This document shows positions 11,786 to 24,082 of a DNA stretch of 64,000 nt, piece by piece (position 1 is the first letter of the stretch; the number at the start of each line of letters is the position of its first letter). Source of the DNA: Sebastes aleutianus (lineage: Eukaryota > Chordata > Actinopteri > Perciformes > Sebastidae); contig CAKAKS010000039.1 of assembly GCA_916700875.1 (NCBI GenBank), forward strand, positions 18,201,139 through 18,265,138. Direction: 5' to 3'. The notes beneath the pieces were generated by a model. The model searched no databases. It worked only from the letters and a program-made list of their open reading frames with translations, and was not told where the DNA came from. A program made the position numbers and the translations under genes.

Positions 11786-12345
11786 TTAAGAGGCTATTTG
11801 AATTTCTAGAATAGGACACTTTCCCTGGTTATTTAAAAGACTGCATTATGTAATGGAAAAAAGGTAATTAATCGTCTTTAGAATGAGTCAAACAAAACAG
11901 CATGAGAGGAAAGTTTCCACCAAAATCAGTCTGAGGTTGCAGAGTTGAGATTCTTGGGAGTGAACTGACAGCAGCAGCATTCCCGACTCTGCCTTATTCC
12001 TCCAGAGATGCTCCTACGTTGGCATTAGGGTCGACGCTAAGCAGCGAAACAGGCCTCCGAAAAGCAGCAGAAAATCTGCAAGTGCATTCATGTGAGAGTG
12101 TCCTCCAATCCTGCCATGGTTAGATCTGTTGAGGGCTTGCTGCATGTGAGCATAAGTCACATATCAAGACAAATATTAAAACATAAAATGACTCCGATTC
12201 AAAGAGATGGTTAATCATAATTATTTGTCAGTGTAGATATGTAAGTATGAATTTAATCGTCAAATGCAGAAAAAAAAATCAGCTTCCAAGGGTTTCATTC
12301 AAGCACTTTAAAAACTGTGACCAAAGGCTTCCAGCCAGATCATCA

Positions 12346-12566
12346 TTATTTATAACACATTGTTGTTGAATACTCAATTCTGATTGGTCAATCACAGCAG
12401 TCTACGGTCTGTTATTTCTTTATAGCACTGTTGCTATGAATAACAGACCGTTGCTATGGGCGCAGCTCTGATCTCGGACTCTGGCGGGGCGTTTTTGTGT
12501 CAAATAATTGATTTCTTAAGTAAGTAGATGTGTAATAAGCGGGATAATGTACAGCTAGCGGGCCTT
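12346..12566 (+). repeat. Interspersed repeat A, copy 2
   Basis: Matches copies at 212 and 39269 along its length, including 'attctgattggtcaatcac', 'cagaccgttgctatgggcgc' and the tail 'gcgggataatgtacagctag'. The first of the two internal 'gaccgttgctatg' units is damaged here. Confidence 0.75.
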
Positions 12567-15500
12567 TAACTTTTTCTCTATAGTGCCAAAATTAAGTCGA
12601 AATATTGATTTGTCCAATACTTTGGTTTATGACTAAATAATGCAAAACTACATTCCCATCTGCCTCAGCTGTACTTGTGTTCAGTGCTAATTACCAAATG
12701 TTACAAGAGAAACAATGACCTGTACAGTAAATATAGGTTATAAGTGTACACAGAGTAACAAATCAATCTATGTAGTCTGTCAAAACTCAAACATGCACAT
12801 CAGCTAATGAGGGTCTTTTAAAAAATATTTTTCAATAAGATTATGAGGTAAAATTAGCCTGTGCTTTTCATCCGCAGTCTGTACAGCAGCAGCTGGCTGA
12901 GTTGGTGGAGTGAGAGTGAGGAGAAAGTTGCTTAGTGGGCAGCAGCCTGTACAGTAATGTGTGGGATGAACTGCATACTTGTGACTGAGAGTATAGTCTC
13001 GTGACTGAGCTGCTAGAGACAACGCCGTGGGTTGGACTCACTCCTTCAAACTGCTGCCCCATGCTTCAGGTCACGTCTGTGGACTGCGGCTGCTAATAAT
13101 ACGGAGTGACTTGTTAAGATGAATTACATCTCCACGTGATCTCTAATGTTAGTCACACAATGGCACACGAGGAGCCCTTTCTTTCCCAGCAATGTATCCC
13201 ACAGCTCTCGAATCCTGCGTCCTCCATAACAAGCACTGAATGAGACAGAGTGTATTGTCTTCGTTCTTGGATCCCCTTTTCTCAGAATTTCTTTTGAATT
13301 TGCATGAGGGACCTCCCTTTGCTTTTCAAAGCAACAAAGAGCTCTATCAGGCATACAGCAGTCGTTTGGCAGGCCTCTCATCCTCTCAACACAGCCTCCA
13401 TGTTGTCAAATCCACTCAACTCGTTTTAAAACCAAGACTCATGCAAAAACACCAGGAAACGGTAATTCGGCCTTTTAATTTCCCTTTCAGATGTCTCCTT
13501 CTTCACATAATAAGAGCCTATTAGAAGCCTTAATGCAACACAATAGTTCATAAATATTGATTTTTTTATGGTAAGCAGTTGTCACATTAAGAGGGTACAA
13601 TTAAAACGCGGGTATATGAATTGAATATCCTCTTTGCTCTATTCTAGATTGTGAGGCCCTCTACCTGACAGTATTTACCGTGCCGTTGTGTTTTAAGCAG
13701 GTTGGTGCCTTTGATGCCTCTGCTGCAGTGAGTGGTAATGCCAAACTCCCCACCCTCCCACCTCCCATAGCTAAGCCTTGTTCTCAGCCAGTGCCAGCCT
13801 CCAATATCTGAGCTCATCCCACCCGCTCCGCAGGATCTAGCGCCAGCCCTGCCATGCACTGCACTCGAGAGTGGGTGGCATCACATGGCCCTTCAGCCTG
13901 CCTTCTGGGGCTTGGCATGGAGGAAGAGGGACGTACACACACACGCACACACACACACGGGCCTCTGTGTGATTAAGACCACTGCTGCTGCTGCCGCCGC
14001 TGCTGACCACATCTCTCCCTCTTTTTCGGTGGATTAATTCCACTGAGTCTCAAAGTCGGCGATGCCCACACACCTCAGTGGAGCATAGACCCTTTTCCAG
14101 CCCACAAAGCCTCCCACGCTCTCTACACTTTTTGAGTGTGTCTATGGGTGCACCAATCAGCAGCGGGTAACACCACCCACCCACCCCCCTCATCGTCATC
14201 TTCCATCTCTCTCACACAATACTTTCCCTCAGACAATGCAGTCGAAATAACTGCACGATTGAGGTTCACGCCGTATACACCTGAGTTTATTCTGCGTGCA
14301 GAATTTCACCTGGGTTTGGTAATCCAAAAGAAAAAGGTGTGACTGAAGAGATAAATCAGTCAAACTGAAACCACCTCCTCCACACCCACATCCTGTCTGC
14401 AGGGTGATACCGGCAGAGATGTGCTCTCACTGCTCATATAACTGTCTGTACTTTGCCCCGCATCTGCAGCAATATAACTACAGAAGAGAAAATGTGTCAT
14501 CCTGAGAGTAAACACGTGATTGAAAGACATGCAGCCCAGAGAGAATACGTGCCTCACCCACACACCTACCAAAAAACCTGAGATCTTTCTTGCGATACGG
14601 CGAGATATGTGTGAATTAGCTCGGTGAGTGGTCTGCAGAGGGACCACCGTCACACCGATGAAAGATACAGGATATTTAGGAGCCCAATTTTCCTTGACGA
14701 CAGCTCCCTGCCAACATCCAAAGCTTAAGACAATAAAAAATGGGTTAAATATAAACTATGCAGAAGTCCCTCATGTTGCCACACAAATATGAAAAACAAG
14801 CTCTGGGAACATGCCGGCTGTGATGGCACACCAAGTTGTGTGGCGGTGCCAGGGGTGGCAGCTTGTCTGTGTAGCGTGGTGTGCTGGTGGCTCCAACCTG
14901 CCTGGAGACAGGAGGTGTACAGATTGAGCAGGGAGAACACCAGGCTCCTCATCAAGAATTTTAATGGCTTTCGTTCTTTTTCTCTTCCTTCCTTCCTGTC
15001 TCGCTCCACATCGCATGATTCATTGTGGAGCAGGCGGAGGCCACGCCTGCCATCTCTGCTGGTGTCGGTGGTGGGCACACTTGGCTTTAAAGAGAGGGAT
15101 AAATGCACGTTGGCGGTGATTTTATGCCGAGATGGAGTGAGAAACTCTGCATTATGTGTGCCATGCGTAGTTAGAAGTACACTCTGCTCAGGGGGAAGCT
15201 GCAGTTTGTAATGAATCATCCATTCTACTGAAGTCGCAAGTGCGCTGGGTATCTACAGGAAACGTCACACAATTTATCAGTCTATTTGGCCCGAAACACA
15301 ATGAGGAAGGAAGGAGTCCCCAGCATTCGGTGGTGCCCCACCCATTGTTGACCCCCCCAGCAGTTACTGTAAATATTTGCATGGGTGAAATGAGGGAACA
15401 AGGTGTACTTCCTGTTGCAAGAATAATACTGAAGCACATGCCACACTTGAGAGGAAAGGCTGTCTAACTGAGGAATATCACTCCACCCGTATCTACAGTT

Positions 15501-15746
15501 CTCTGCTGTAATTCTGCTTTAATGTTTGACATATGTTACAGTCAGAAATGAGGAACTTCCTTAGAGGAGGACTAGTACAAATCTGACATTAAAGATACTG
15601 TGTAACTTAAACAACAAAAAAAAGAAAAACACACTGTTCCTCCTAGAATTAAAATGTTGAATTTATAAGCATTAAAACTGGTATGTCCACTAGCTTATGG
15701 TGGCTAATGTTAGCTTATGCCACTGACTGAATCAGTTCCCTGACTT
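12567..15746. other. Intergenic DNA between the two convergent genes
   Basis: No gene or repeat family is recognised. A (CA)n microsatellite occupies about 13935-13958. Open frames on both strands (up to 164 codons) lack any recognisable domain or splice context. The sequence looks mostly single-copy within this window. Confidence 0.5.
13935..13958 (+). repeat. (CA)n microsatellite
   Basis: Short run of CA units interrupted by a single CG. Confidence 0.9.
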
Positions 15747-15821
15747 AAAGGAATAGTTTGACACTTAGGGACTCACTTTCTTGCAGAGTTAGATGAGATC
15801 ATTGAAACCTACACCGTAGTA
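15747..15821 (+). repeat. Left part of a fish repeat ('aaaggaatagtttgaca')
   Basis: 'cttaaaggaatagtttgaca' and 'cagagttagatgagatcatt' are the start of a common teleost repeat whose right part ('ggttagcttagcttagcata') appears at 17409-17573. The two parts are separated by the fold-back element at 15822-16478 and repeat R1. Another start occurs at 44303-44340 with its end at 45600-45710. Confidence 0.5.
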
Positions 15822-16478
15822 TTAGGGACACATTAAGGGAAAAAAAGAGATTTTGAGAATAAAGTCATAATATTACGACAAAAAAGTCATAATTTAATGA
15901 GAATAAAGTCATACTATTTCAAGAAAAACAAAGTTGTAATATTACGAGAATAAAGTCATAACTTTACGAGAAAAACAGTGATTTTCTACTCCACAAAAAA
16001 GGCAAATTCCCCTCGGTCCATGTGGTTCTTTCTTCGGAATAAATGCAGTTTCTTGCACAATCTTTTCAAGGTCCTGATACTGATGATAATGTGGTGCTGA
16101 TGTGCCAAAAGATTAAGTATTTTGTTATTTGTGAAACCTATACTAAAGTATAACTTCACAAGATGCTCCACGTTCCTCATTTTCACACAGGCAGCACACT
16201 GCTCTATTTCCCCTCTAAAATAACACGTAAAATTACTTTATAATATTATGATTTTATTCTCATAATATTACGACTTTTTCTCTTAAACTTCTGACTTCAT
16301 TCTCATAATATTACGACTTTTTTTCTTGTAAACCGCTGGCTTTATTCACGTAGTATTATGAATTTATTCACGTAATATTATGACTTTATTCACGTAATAT
16401 TATGACTTTATTCACGTAATATTATGACTTTATTCTCAAAATCTCAGATTTATTTTTTATTCCTCAATGTGGCCCTAA
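15822..16478. mobile_element. Fold-back element with AATAAAGTC-type repeated arms
   Basis: The ends are inverted repeats: TTAGGGACACATTAAGG at the left, and the complement of TTAGGGCCACATTGAGG at the right. Inside each arm a unit of about 20 bases ('gaataaagtcataatatta' and close variants) is tandemly repeated, on the left in one orientation and on the right inverted. The arms could form a long hairpin. Between them, at 15983-16186 on the - strand, lies a fragment of an integrase-like transposase. The arrangement suggests a degenerate transposon whose terminal repeats have grown into a minisatellite. Confidence 0.7.
15983..16186 (-). pseudogene. Transposase fragment (integrase-like, N-terminal helix-turn-helix part)
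   Basis: The minus strand encodes a 65-residue open stretch containing LYFSIGFTNNKILNLLAHQH and ISIRTLKRLCKKLHLFRRKN. This pattern ('FGFSNKEIL..LA..H.I.IS.RTLKR....L.L.RRKN') is the N-terminal DNA-binding part of an integrase-like transposase common in fish genomes. It ends at a stop (TAG) just where the right-hand coding should continue, and no catalytic DDE region follows. It is a broken remnant lying inside the fold-back element. The family is recognised from memory; confidence that it is transposon-derived is higher than the exact family. Confidence 0.6.
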
Positions 16479-16729
16479 AACTATGTCGTAGAAACCTCTC
16501 TCAACATATCTGTACGATAAATATAACGTTAAAGGCCTTTACACATCTGGGCGTGATGAATAAATGACACAGAAATGCAAAATAGGCATACTCCCCTGCC
16601 AATATTATATCTCTAGGGCTTTTGTTGTGAAAGGTAATGTTAGAAACTGTATCATGTCTGCCTACATCCTAATGAGCTCTGAGAGCAACCAAAGGCCACC
16701 TGGGCCTAGTTGACTCTGAACTAGGGACA

Positions 16730-17096
16730 GGTGAGCCCAACCAGCACGCAATCAGTGCTCCTATACTGTATGAGCAGAGGAACATTTCACTGTTTGCTCT
16801 GGATGCTACGAGCCAGACATGATTCAAACATCTTCAAAGTGAGTTGTTCTTTTATTGTTTGTGTTCAAACAATATTTGACTCTGATAATATTAAGACAAT
16901 GAGTAAATGCCTGTGCAATGCACTTTATGGCATCTCCCAATGTTTGTGTATTTGATGCAGCTACACCACGTGATGAAGTTAAAGGGGAAACGCATCTGAA
17001 ATAAAGTCTTCTTTGGTGGAATTTCCTGGCTCTCTCTCCATGATTCTGGTTGCCTCACATCCATGGCTGAAATGTCTCCAGCCCTCGCCACTTTGG
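16730..17096 (+). repeat. Repeat R1, copy 1
   Basis: Homologous over about 370 bases to 45203-45582. Shared landmarks in the same order are 'ggtgagccca', 'cgcaatcag.gctccta', 'agaggaacattt', 'agtgagttgttctt', 'gatga.gttaaaggggaaac' and 'tctccag.cctcgc.acttt'. Family unknown. Both copies lie inside the same host repeat (see 15747 and 17409). Confidence 0.7.
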
Positions 17097-17408
17097 TCAC
17101 CTTCACAGGTAAGAACGGAAGGACTGGATCTGGTATATGTCAAGGTATCGCTTTGTCACGGGTGAAAAGAGTAATAAATTGTTCCTGTCATGGTTCGGAC
17201 TATACGGAGTGTCTGTATTATCAACCAGTTGCTCAAAACTTGATTGGTTGATGTCTTTATTCGTTGTGCAAAAGCTCAGAAAAATGATGCCGCTTTTTAA
17301 CCATGTAATATTTGCGTTTTGTGTTTAAGTATTAATTACAAAAACAACAGTACGAAAAATATATTGACGTGCGATTAATTAGCTACCAGTTTGTAATTGC
17401 CTTAAGGC

Positions 17409-17573
17409 TACAGCTGGTTAGCTTAGCTTAGCATAAAGACTGTAAACAGGGGGAAACAGCTAGCATGGCTCTGTCCAAAGCTAACATAATGTGCCTACCG
17501 GTACCTCTGAAGTTCACCAATTAATGTTTCATCTTGTTTCTTTAATCCGTACAAACTGCTTTAATGACTCTTC
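17409..17573 (+). repeat. Right part of the 'ttagcttagcata' fish repeat
   Basis: Contains 'ggttagcttagcttagcata', 'aaacagggggaaacagctag' and 'ggctctgtccaaagctaaca', a common teleost repeat tail. Related sequence follows R1 copy 2 at 45600-45710. Confidence 0.5.
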
Positions 17574-17592
17574 TCTTCTTGTGCTACTAGCC

Positions 17593-17847
17593 CAATGGTT
17601 CACAAACTTTTTCATGTCAGGGTTAAGAGTTTGTCCCAGGGTCCCCCATATGATAGGATTTTTGCTTTTAGATTCTTTATTACAGAAAATGTATGAAACC
17701 CATGACCAAAATAGTCATAGATTCTGTTATTGTTACTTATGGATGGAATTATACTGAAAATAAGTTATTCCCCCTTTTGCTGGGGACCCCCTGGAACCCC
17801 GTCAAGGACCCCGTGTGGGTCCCCGAACCCCATTTTGAAAACCACTG
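17593..17847. mobile_element. hAT-type MITE with perfect 8-bp target duplication
   Basis: The element starts CAATGGTTCACAAAC and ends GTTTTGAAAACCACTG-like ('ttttgaaaaccactg'), an inverted pair resembling the CAGTGGTTCTCAAAC ends of hAT-Charlie elements. It is flanked by identical 8-base duplications TACTAGCC at 17585-17592 and 17848-17855, the length typical of hAT insertion. At 255 bases it encodes nothing. The intact duplication means the insertion is fairly well preserved. Confidence 0.85.
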
Positions 17848-17974
17848 TACTAGCCTATGTCTTAGCATTTATCATTATCCCATAATGTGTTAATTGTGGC
17901 CCAAGTGGCCGCTGTTCAGCAAAAAAACTTTAACAGAAGAGGAAATGACAAATTATAGCTGCTTATTTTATGAA

Positions 17975-17980
17975 TTTATT
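17975..17980 (-). terminator. Candidate distal poly(A) signal of klf13
   Basis: TTTATT on the + strand gives AATAAA on the minus strand, just inside the boundary between repeat-poor sequence and the hAT MITE. Confidence 0.35.
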
Positions 17981-20900
17981 TCCAAATGTAAACTTCACTA
18001 TTTCATGCATACAAGTTATGACAACATACATTATTCAACAATCTGTTATTTTTCATATTTGCATAGGACATGGTCACAATATATTGTCTAACATGTAAAA
18101 AATAATGCCATAAAAAGGTACAGCAGAGCAGCTAAGACCAGCACATTGACATGTGTGTAGAATCCGAGGAACTGTACAACTGTAATACTTGAATGTAGTG
18201 ATTTTGGTTTGCTGAGAGAAAATAAACAAAATGACACCTGAAGGTTAGAGTGAGGTCATAGAGAAATGTACTGGCCATAGCTGAGTCGAGAGTTATTTAC
18301 AGATTAGATTATACTGGTGCTGAAAGGGGAGGCAGCACCATGGAGTCACTACAACAGGCAACTGATGGTGATGGGCAGAGGAGAAACACACAGAGGTATC
18401 GAGAGAGCAACATTACGCTGAGGACAAACAGGTATAGGAAACAGAACCAAAAGGCTGGTGAGAGGCTCTCTCTTTGTAATTAAAGGGAGGTCAACAGACT
18501 AATCCTTTAAGGGCAAACATATTCAGAGCTTGAGCAAAAGACTTCTTGTCAGCGTGCATTTCTAGTTTCTACAAATGCCGCAGTTCAGGCAGTCAAGCAA
18601 GACCACATGGTCAGTGAAGGGTACAGACAGATGTGGTCCGCTTTACGCTGCACGTTCCTACTCACTCAGTCTCTTTTGTTTCTTTTTTACTCAGAATTAG
18701 TTTGCTCGTATGATTAAACCGGTTTTGTTCATTCAAGTGATTTTCAAAAAAGAAAGAAAACAACTTATTTGAGATGTAGAAAAAGGTCCATATCATAAGC
18801 ACAACATCCATTGATCGACACTTACAGCATATAAAGTTGAACCATGGGGCTCAAAATTACTGCAACATTCATCTTTCCCTTCAAAGCCTTTGGTAACAAC
18901 TTGTAACTGCGGAGCGTCTGATGAGCTCCGTCTCACTGCTCAAGAACAACTCTCCTATCATGGCTGCCTCTTCAAACATTATCCCTCGAGCCTTTATCTC
19001 ATGAGGGAAGACATGCTCTGTATGTCCTTTACTTTGAAATATTATATATTACAATACTTTAAAATGTATGTTCGAATTGGCTTAGCCTACACATAGAGCC
19101 GGCAGAGGGGAAAGGAGAGATTTAAACCTGGGAAACAATGAGAAACGTACCTTGTGCACAACTCACAACGTGTAAAAACCTCACAGTCAAGACAGACTTC
19201 TATTCATAACCTACAAAAATGCATCGGGTCCATGAAAGCAGCACATTTATAGCAAAAATGCAATTTTCAATCCTTTGGAATGGTTGGGCGTTTCATCATC
19301 ATTAAGATTATTTATGTCCAAAAAAAAAAAAATACCTGTAATAAGCCATTATACATTGAGTATTGTACAGCAAAAAAAAAGAAAAAGAAGTACAAATTAA
19401 ATAACAAAAGCTACACAATCAAAATGTTTACATAAAGCAGAAAAGAAATATTTAACTTAGAGCACTTTGCATATCAAATATGCAGAGTTGCTTCATTAAA
19501 TCCTGTACATTTCATAAAAACATGTCACACTTTATAAAACTGTACACGTTTGTTAAATGTCTGATAGTAGGTGTTTTTTTTACCCTCACTTTTGTATCTT
19601 TAAGAAGTTACCTTTATAGTTTTGGCACTCAATTGCATCGATCATGCTTGTACGCTGAGACCAGTCATGAAGATGAGACGGTCTGATCACTGATATATTT
19701 AATTAATCTTTTTTTTTTTTTTTAAATAAGACTAATGTTAGTTCTTTACATACTAGGCAACAACCAATTCACTTTAATATATTTTTTACAATTAGCAGAA
19801 AACAAAATATTTACTGGTACACTGTTAGCATCTTGTAGAAACCTTGTATTTCCATTTTGCCATTGTTTAAAGTCCTTTTTTTTCTCTGACAGATGTCGAA
19901 AGCTGTAATCTCACCGGGATTACAATGGTAAAGTTGGATTAAAAAACGCTGAAGTGGAGTTTCATAGTAATTTACAGCTGACATCATCCCTCACATAGAA
20001 AATGTTTAAACTAAGACAAATATATGGAGCTCAGTAGAGGAGGGGTGGTTTAAATAGTTTTGTAACATAAAATAATAAAAATAAGATTTTCTTATTTCCT
20101 GGAAAGATTGATTTTTTTTAATCTACAAGGACCCTGAAAACATGGGATGATTATATAAAATGTAGCCCAGTGTTTTTTTTGTTGTTTTTACAGAAAAAAA
20201 GTCTCTTTCGTTCTCTCTTTCTTCATTCAAGTAGGAACAAATAAAACCACCAATTATTTGTGCTACTCATCGAGCAAACGTAAGCTACATGATGGATGTT
20301 TTGAAAAGATATGAAGGTACAAACAAAAGTCAAAATATTTCAAGAGGTATGATTTTTTGAAAAATATACAAGCATTTCATATGAGACACAAAAAAAAAGC
20401 AATAATAAAAATCATGACTACATTGCTAACTCACAATGCTGTGGTCTCTATTCTTATGGAAAACTCTAAATAATAAAGAAAATGAGTCACTCCATCTGAA
20501 ATTGTCAAACATAAGAGGTCAGGAGGTTCATCACTCCAAAACAATCCTTTCCTTTTCTGACTCGGAGGAGTTTTTGGATAAACAGGCTAACTGGAATAAC
20601 CTGCATCCTGACATCAACGGAGTAGTAAGTGTTTCTGATTAACAGGGATAGAAATATTATTTTTTAACAAAATATGGTGCCTTTAAACAGCCCGACAAAA
20701 ACAGTCAACCTTAATGCTGATATATATTCGAAAGAGTTGCTGAAATGACCTGAAGACAATGGAAAAAAACAACATAAATCAGACTCTACACCTTTCTCCA
20801 GAGAGGTTAATAATTATTTGACAACAAAAGCAAGTACAGTAAAAATGGACAATGTACAAAACTGTGTTCAATGGCCTTTTGTGTTGAATTATTCAAGTAG

Positions 20901-21250
20901 ATTTGGTACAGTGAGAATAAAAGTTATGAGACACTCGTGCCTGCGGAGGCCTGTATGTCACTGGTGCAGTGTGGATGGATGGATAGACTGTCACAGTCGG
21001 TTTTGTTTTCAGATGGTAGGAGCTTCCTGTCGCCTACTGTAAGTCCACTGACGCTAAAAGGGTCAAAGGTGTTTAAAGGGGCGTTTCACTGAAAAGACCT
21101 CCAGAGTGCCCAGTGCTTACTAAGGCACATCGCAGGACTGTAGGATGTTACGAGGAGGCAGGAGCTGGGCCCCGTGCGGAGGCGTTCCTGTGTTTCCAGT
21201 GTGGTCGGACACTGACCAGCAGTGAGCACCAAGCACCCAGGAACACCGAT

Positions 21251-21282
21251 AGGAGGGGAGGGAGGGAGGGGGGGGGGGGGGG
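21251..21282 (+). repeat. G-rich tract, 15-G run
   Basis: Repeated GGGAGGGAGG units run into 15 consecutive G (21268-21282). On the + strand it could form a G-quadruplex; in a klf13 transcript it would be C-rich. Confidence 0.85.
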
Positions 21283-24082
21283 CTGGCAGACATTTCTGTG
21301 CAGCAACTGATGTTACAACAAAATCCACAAACTGCCCCATATCTGCTTTGCGGATGTCGACCCTGAGGTAAATGTGCAGATTATGGATTAAGAATTCATG
21401 AAACCTGCTTGAGGGGTGAGCTACTCAGAAATGTTTTTTTTTTTTTTTGCAAGATAAAGTTACACTACAAAGTCAAAAATTGACTATAAAAAAAGTCATG
21501 GATAGATACCACAAAAAGCTGCTCAACAGCTATTTGAAGAGTTTGTGAAAAATCAAAGTTTCCAGAAATGGTAAATGTAAAAGCCTCTCAGTGCTTTCTT
21601 TCACAAAGAGCTGCTGATCAGTGGCATTCAAAGTGTCATCTTACAGCCTGGAAACTATTTTAACATCTTACAGAGAGGGTTGTTTTTTTCCTTTTTTTTA
21701 CATGTGGTGTTTTGAGGAAACTACTGCATCGGATCTAAAATAAGGGATGTTTTCTTTCTGGAGGATGTGACAGAGCTGATTCTTCACAACTTTAAAGAGA
21801 GATGGCTGCTGTGGAGAACTGGGGACAAGGCCGGCCATTCATGAACTCAACACCTGCCAGACCGCCTCAAAACCCCTCTGCGCTTCCAAGGGCGCAGTTG
21901 TTAACATGCATATAGTGTGAAGCACGGGACTGCATGGCCGAGAGTCGTTGGTCGGATGAAGCTATAGCACATGCGATTCAACAGTCTGGAGGGGTCTGAC
22001 AGGACCAAACACATGGAAGGAAACTATTTCCGGCCGTAGTGCTGAAGCATTAAAAGAAAAAATGTAGGCATAACACAGACTGGCGGGGGCTGCAGCAGTT
22101 TGGATAGTGGTGCCCGCTTCCATGCAGGGTTTACTGTGCCTTTTGCCTGACTTATTGAGGCATGTCTGTCTAGAAACACAAGTCCAATTTCTCACGGGAC
22201 ATCTGAGCTTCACAGGGGAGGACGACGTGAGGCTGCACTTTGCTGATATGTTCGTTTTGGTTCAGATGTTTTTACAAGAGTTTAAAAAAGCCCCCTTGTT
22301 TGCGAGAGAGAAGTTTGAAAGCAGCTGTTTTGAGAGCTCTGGTCTTTAACTGTATGAATTTGGATTTTTCCTTGGCATTGTGAAATGTGACTCTCCAGCA
22401 GTAGTAAGAGGATTTCTCCCTGTGCTTATGGATGGAGCTGGTCCCACCCACACTGCTAGCGTTGTCTAGGTAGTACTGTTGTTCACACGCTTCTCTCTAC
22501 TCTTATCCTACAGGTCGGATGAACCTGCTAATTATAGCCATTTTTCTGCTCACAGTTTGGAGGGAGGAGGAGATGGTGGGTGTCTCCTCCTGTGTGCTGC
22601 TCAGCTCGTGATAAACCTCTCCTCTTTTATCGGGTCCTGCCCTCTCTTGCCTGTCTATCACAGATAGCTGCTTTGTTTGCTCCGTGCTCCACCATGCCCC
22701 GACTCTGCCCAACATCTGGCCTACATTTGACCCTCCTAAGTCAGGTAGGACAGGTAGAGCCAGATGGAAGAGGGAGGACTCCCCAGGAATGGCATGTTAG
22801 CGCTCCTCCTGCGGGGCCGTGAATAGCTTCTTGTGGGATGCAGCTGTTTCCTCGAGGGAGGCCACAAAAGGCAGAGCCAGGAGGAGGGAAGTGAGCCGGC
22901 TGTCTGGTTCTACCTGTGATACTGCCAACCACCAGCCCCGGGCCTCGATGAAGGGCGGCTTACAAGACTGAATAGAAAGCTTTCATTCACTCTCGTCTTT
23001 GGTACTTTTTCCTATGTGCTTCAGAGAGGGATAAACTTTGTTTCAACTAAAGTCCCTTTGTGTCCGTTTTGTGTGAAATACTGGATGATGATATAGCACT
23101 TTAAAAAACATGAACAGCTGCTTTGAAACTTAACTGTCTCTATTTAAAGTTTCTGTTAACCCAATATATTCCTGATCCTCCCGCCATGCAGATTTACACA
23201 GTATATACTGCACGCCGCCGTTTTAATGAAACACATATTTAACCAGTGTAATGGCAACTGAATATTAACGTTGCAAGAGGAGGAACAGATGTATTTTGTT
23301 TTACTGAGGAGGAGGTTTTTTGGGGATCGTTTTGTTAACACACAGCAATTACATTACATGTGAACCCCCAGCAACACAAGGACATGAGTTCTGTGTACGA
23401 TTGTGACCGTAATGACCGCAGGGCTAGTTTCCTCGAGACGTGAAAACCAACAAAAAAAACAAAGAGTGCAAAATTGTGTTGAGTGTAAGGCTGCTATATT
23501 TACTGTATGTTTCTCTTCACCGCGTTCATTCTTTCAAGCTAACAAGGCCATCCCTGAGCAGGGCGTAAAATTCAACCCGTTGAATTTCAGAGTAAAGTGA
23601 TGAGTATATTGTGCAGTCAATGTGAGTACTGTGAAGTACTGTGGTATTACAGAAATAGCAACTGTCTTCAATCCTGAGGTGTGTGTGTACCCCTTCTCCT
23701 CACCCACTCAAAAAAAAAACCTAAGAAAAACCCATTTTTTGATAAGACTTGTTAGGGTGTCTGTTTTTTTTCTTCTTCTTCTAAACCTTGTTTAGCTGAC
23801 TGCGAACATACATTGGACAACTAGCCATGATCAGAAGCTAAAAAAATACAGACGTATGGTACAGAATGTAAATATTGCCATCTGGGAAAGGCATTACCTT
23901 CTTTTAGGATCACACGTGTAATTGCACTACAATAAGCAGTTATGTACAGTATGGTACACCACAGCAAGCGCAGGAATAGCAAAGGGGGGGGGAGGGGCTG
24001 CTGACAACTGTGCAACACAAGTGTTATGACAAAAACACAGGCCTCGCAGGTCAGAGGCAGAAAAGTGCGACTGGGTTTCAGT

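Larger units (their letters stand above)
17955..24082 (-). other. klf13: Probable long 3' UTR of klf13
   Basis: About 6.1 kb downstream (leftward) of the klf13 stop codon with no recognised transposable element, in contrast to dense repeats on both sides. It is AT-rich with U-rich tracts when read on the minus strand. The first convincing minus-strand AATAAA I found is at 17975-17980. A Pumilio-type motif (UGUACAUA on the - strand) lies at 23941-23948 and a run of 15 G on the + strand (C on the transcript) at 21268-21282. Mammalian KLF13 also has a 3' UTR of several kb (family knowledge). The extent is an inference; a shorter UTR is possible. Confidence 0.45.

Noticed and set aside
14725..15219. 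164-codon - frame between the genes
   Set aside because: No recognisable domain, low-complexity segments, and a competing frame of similar length on the opposite strand.
15840..16440. CRISPR-like array of repeats
   Set aside because: Units are tandem without unique spacers, diverged and in inverted arms; the genome is a vertebrate.
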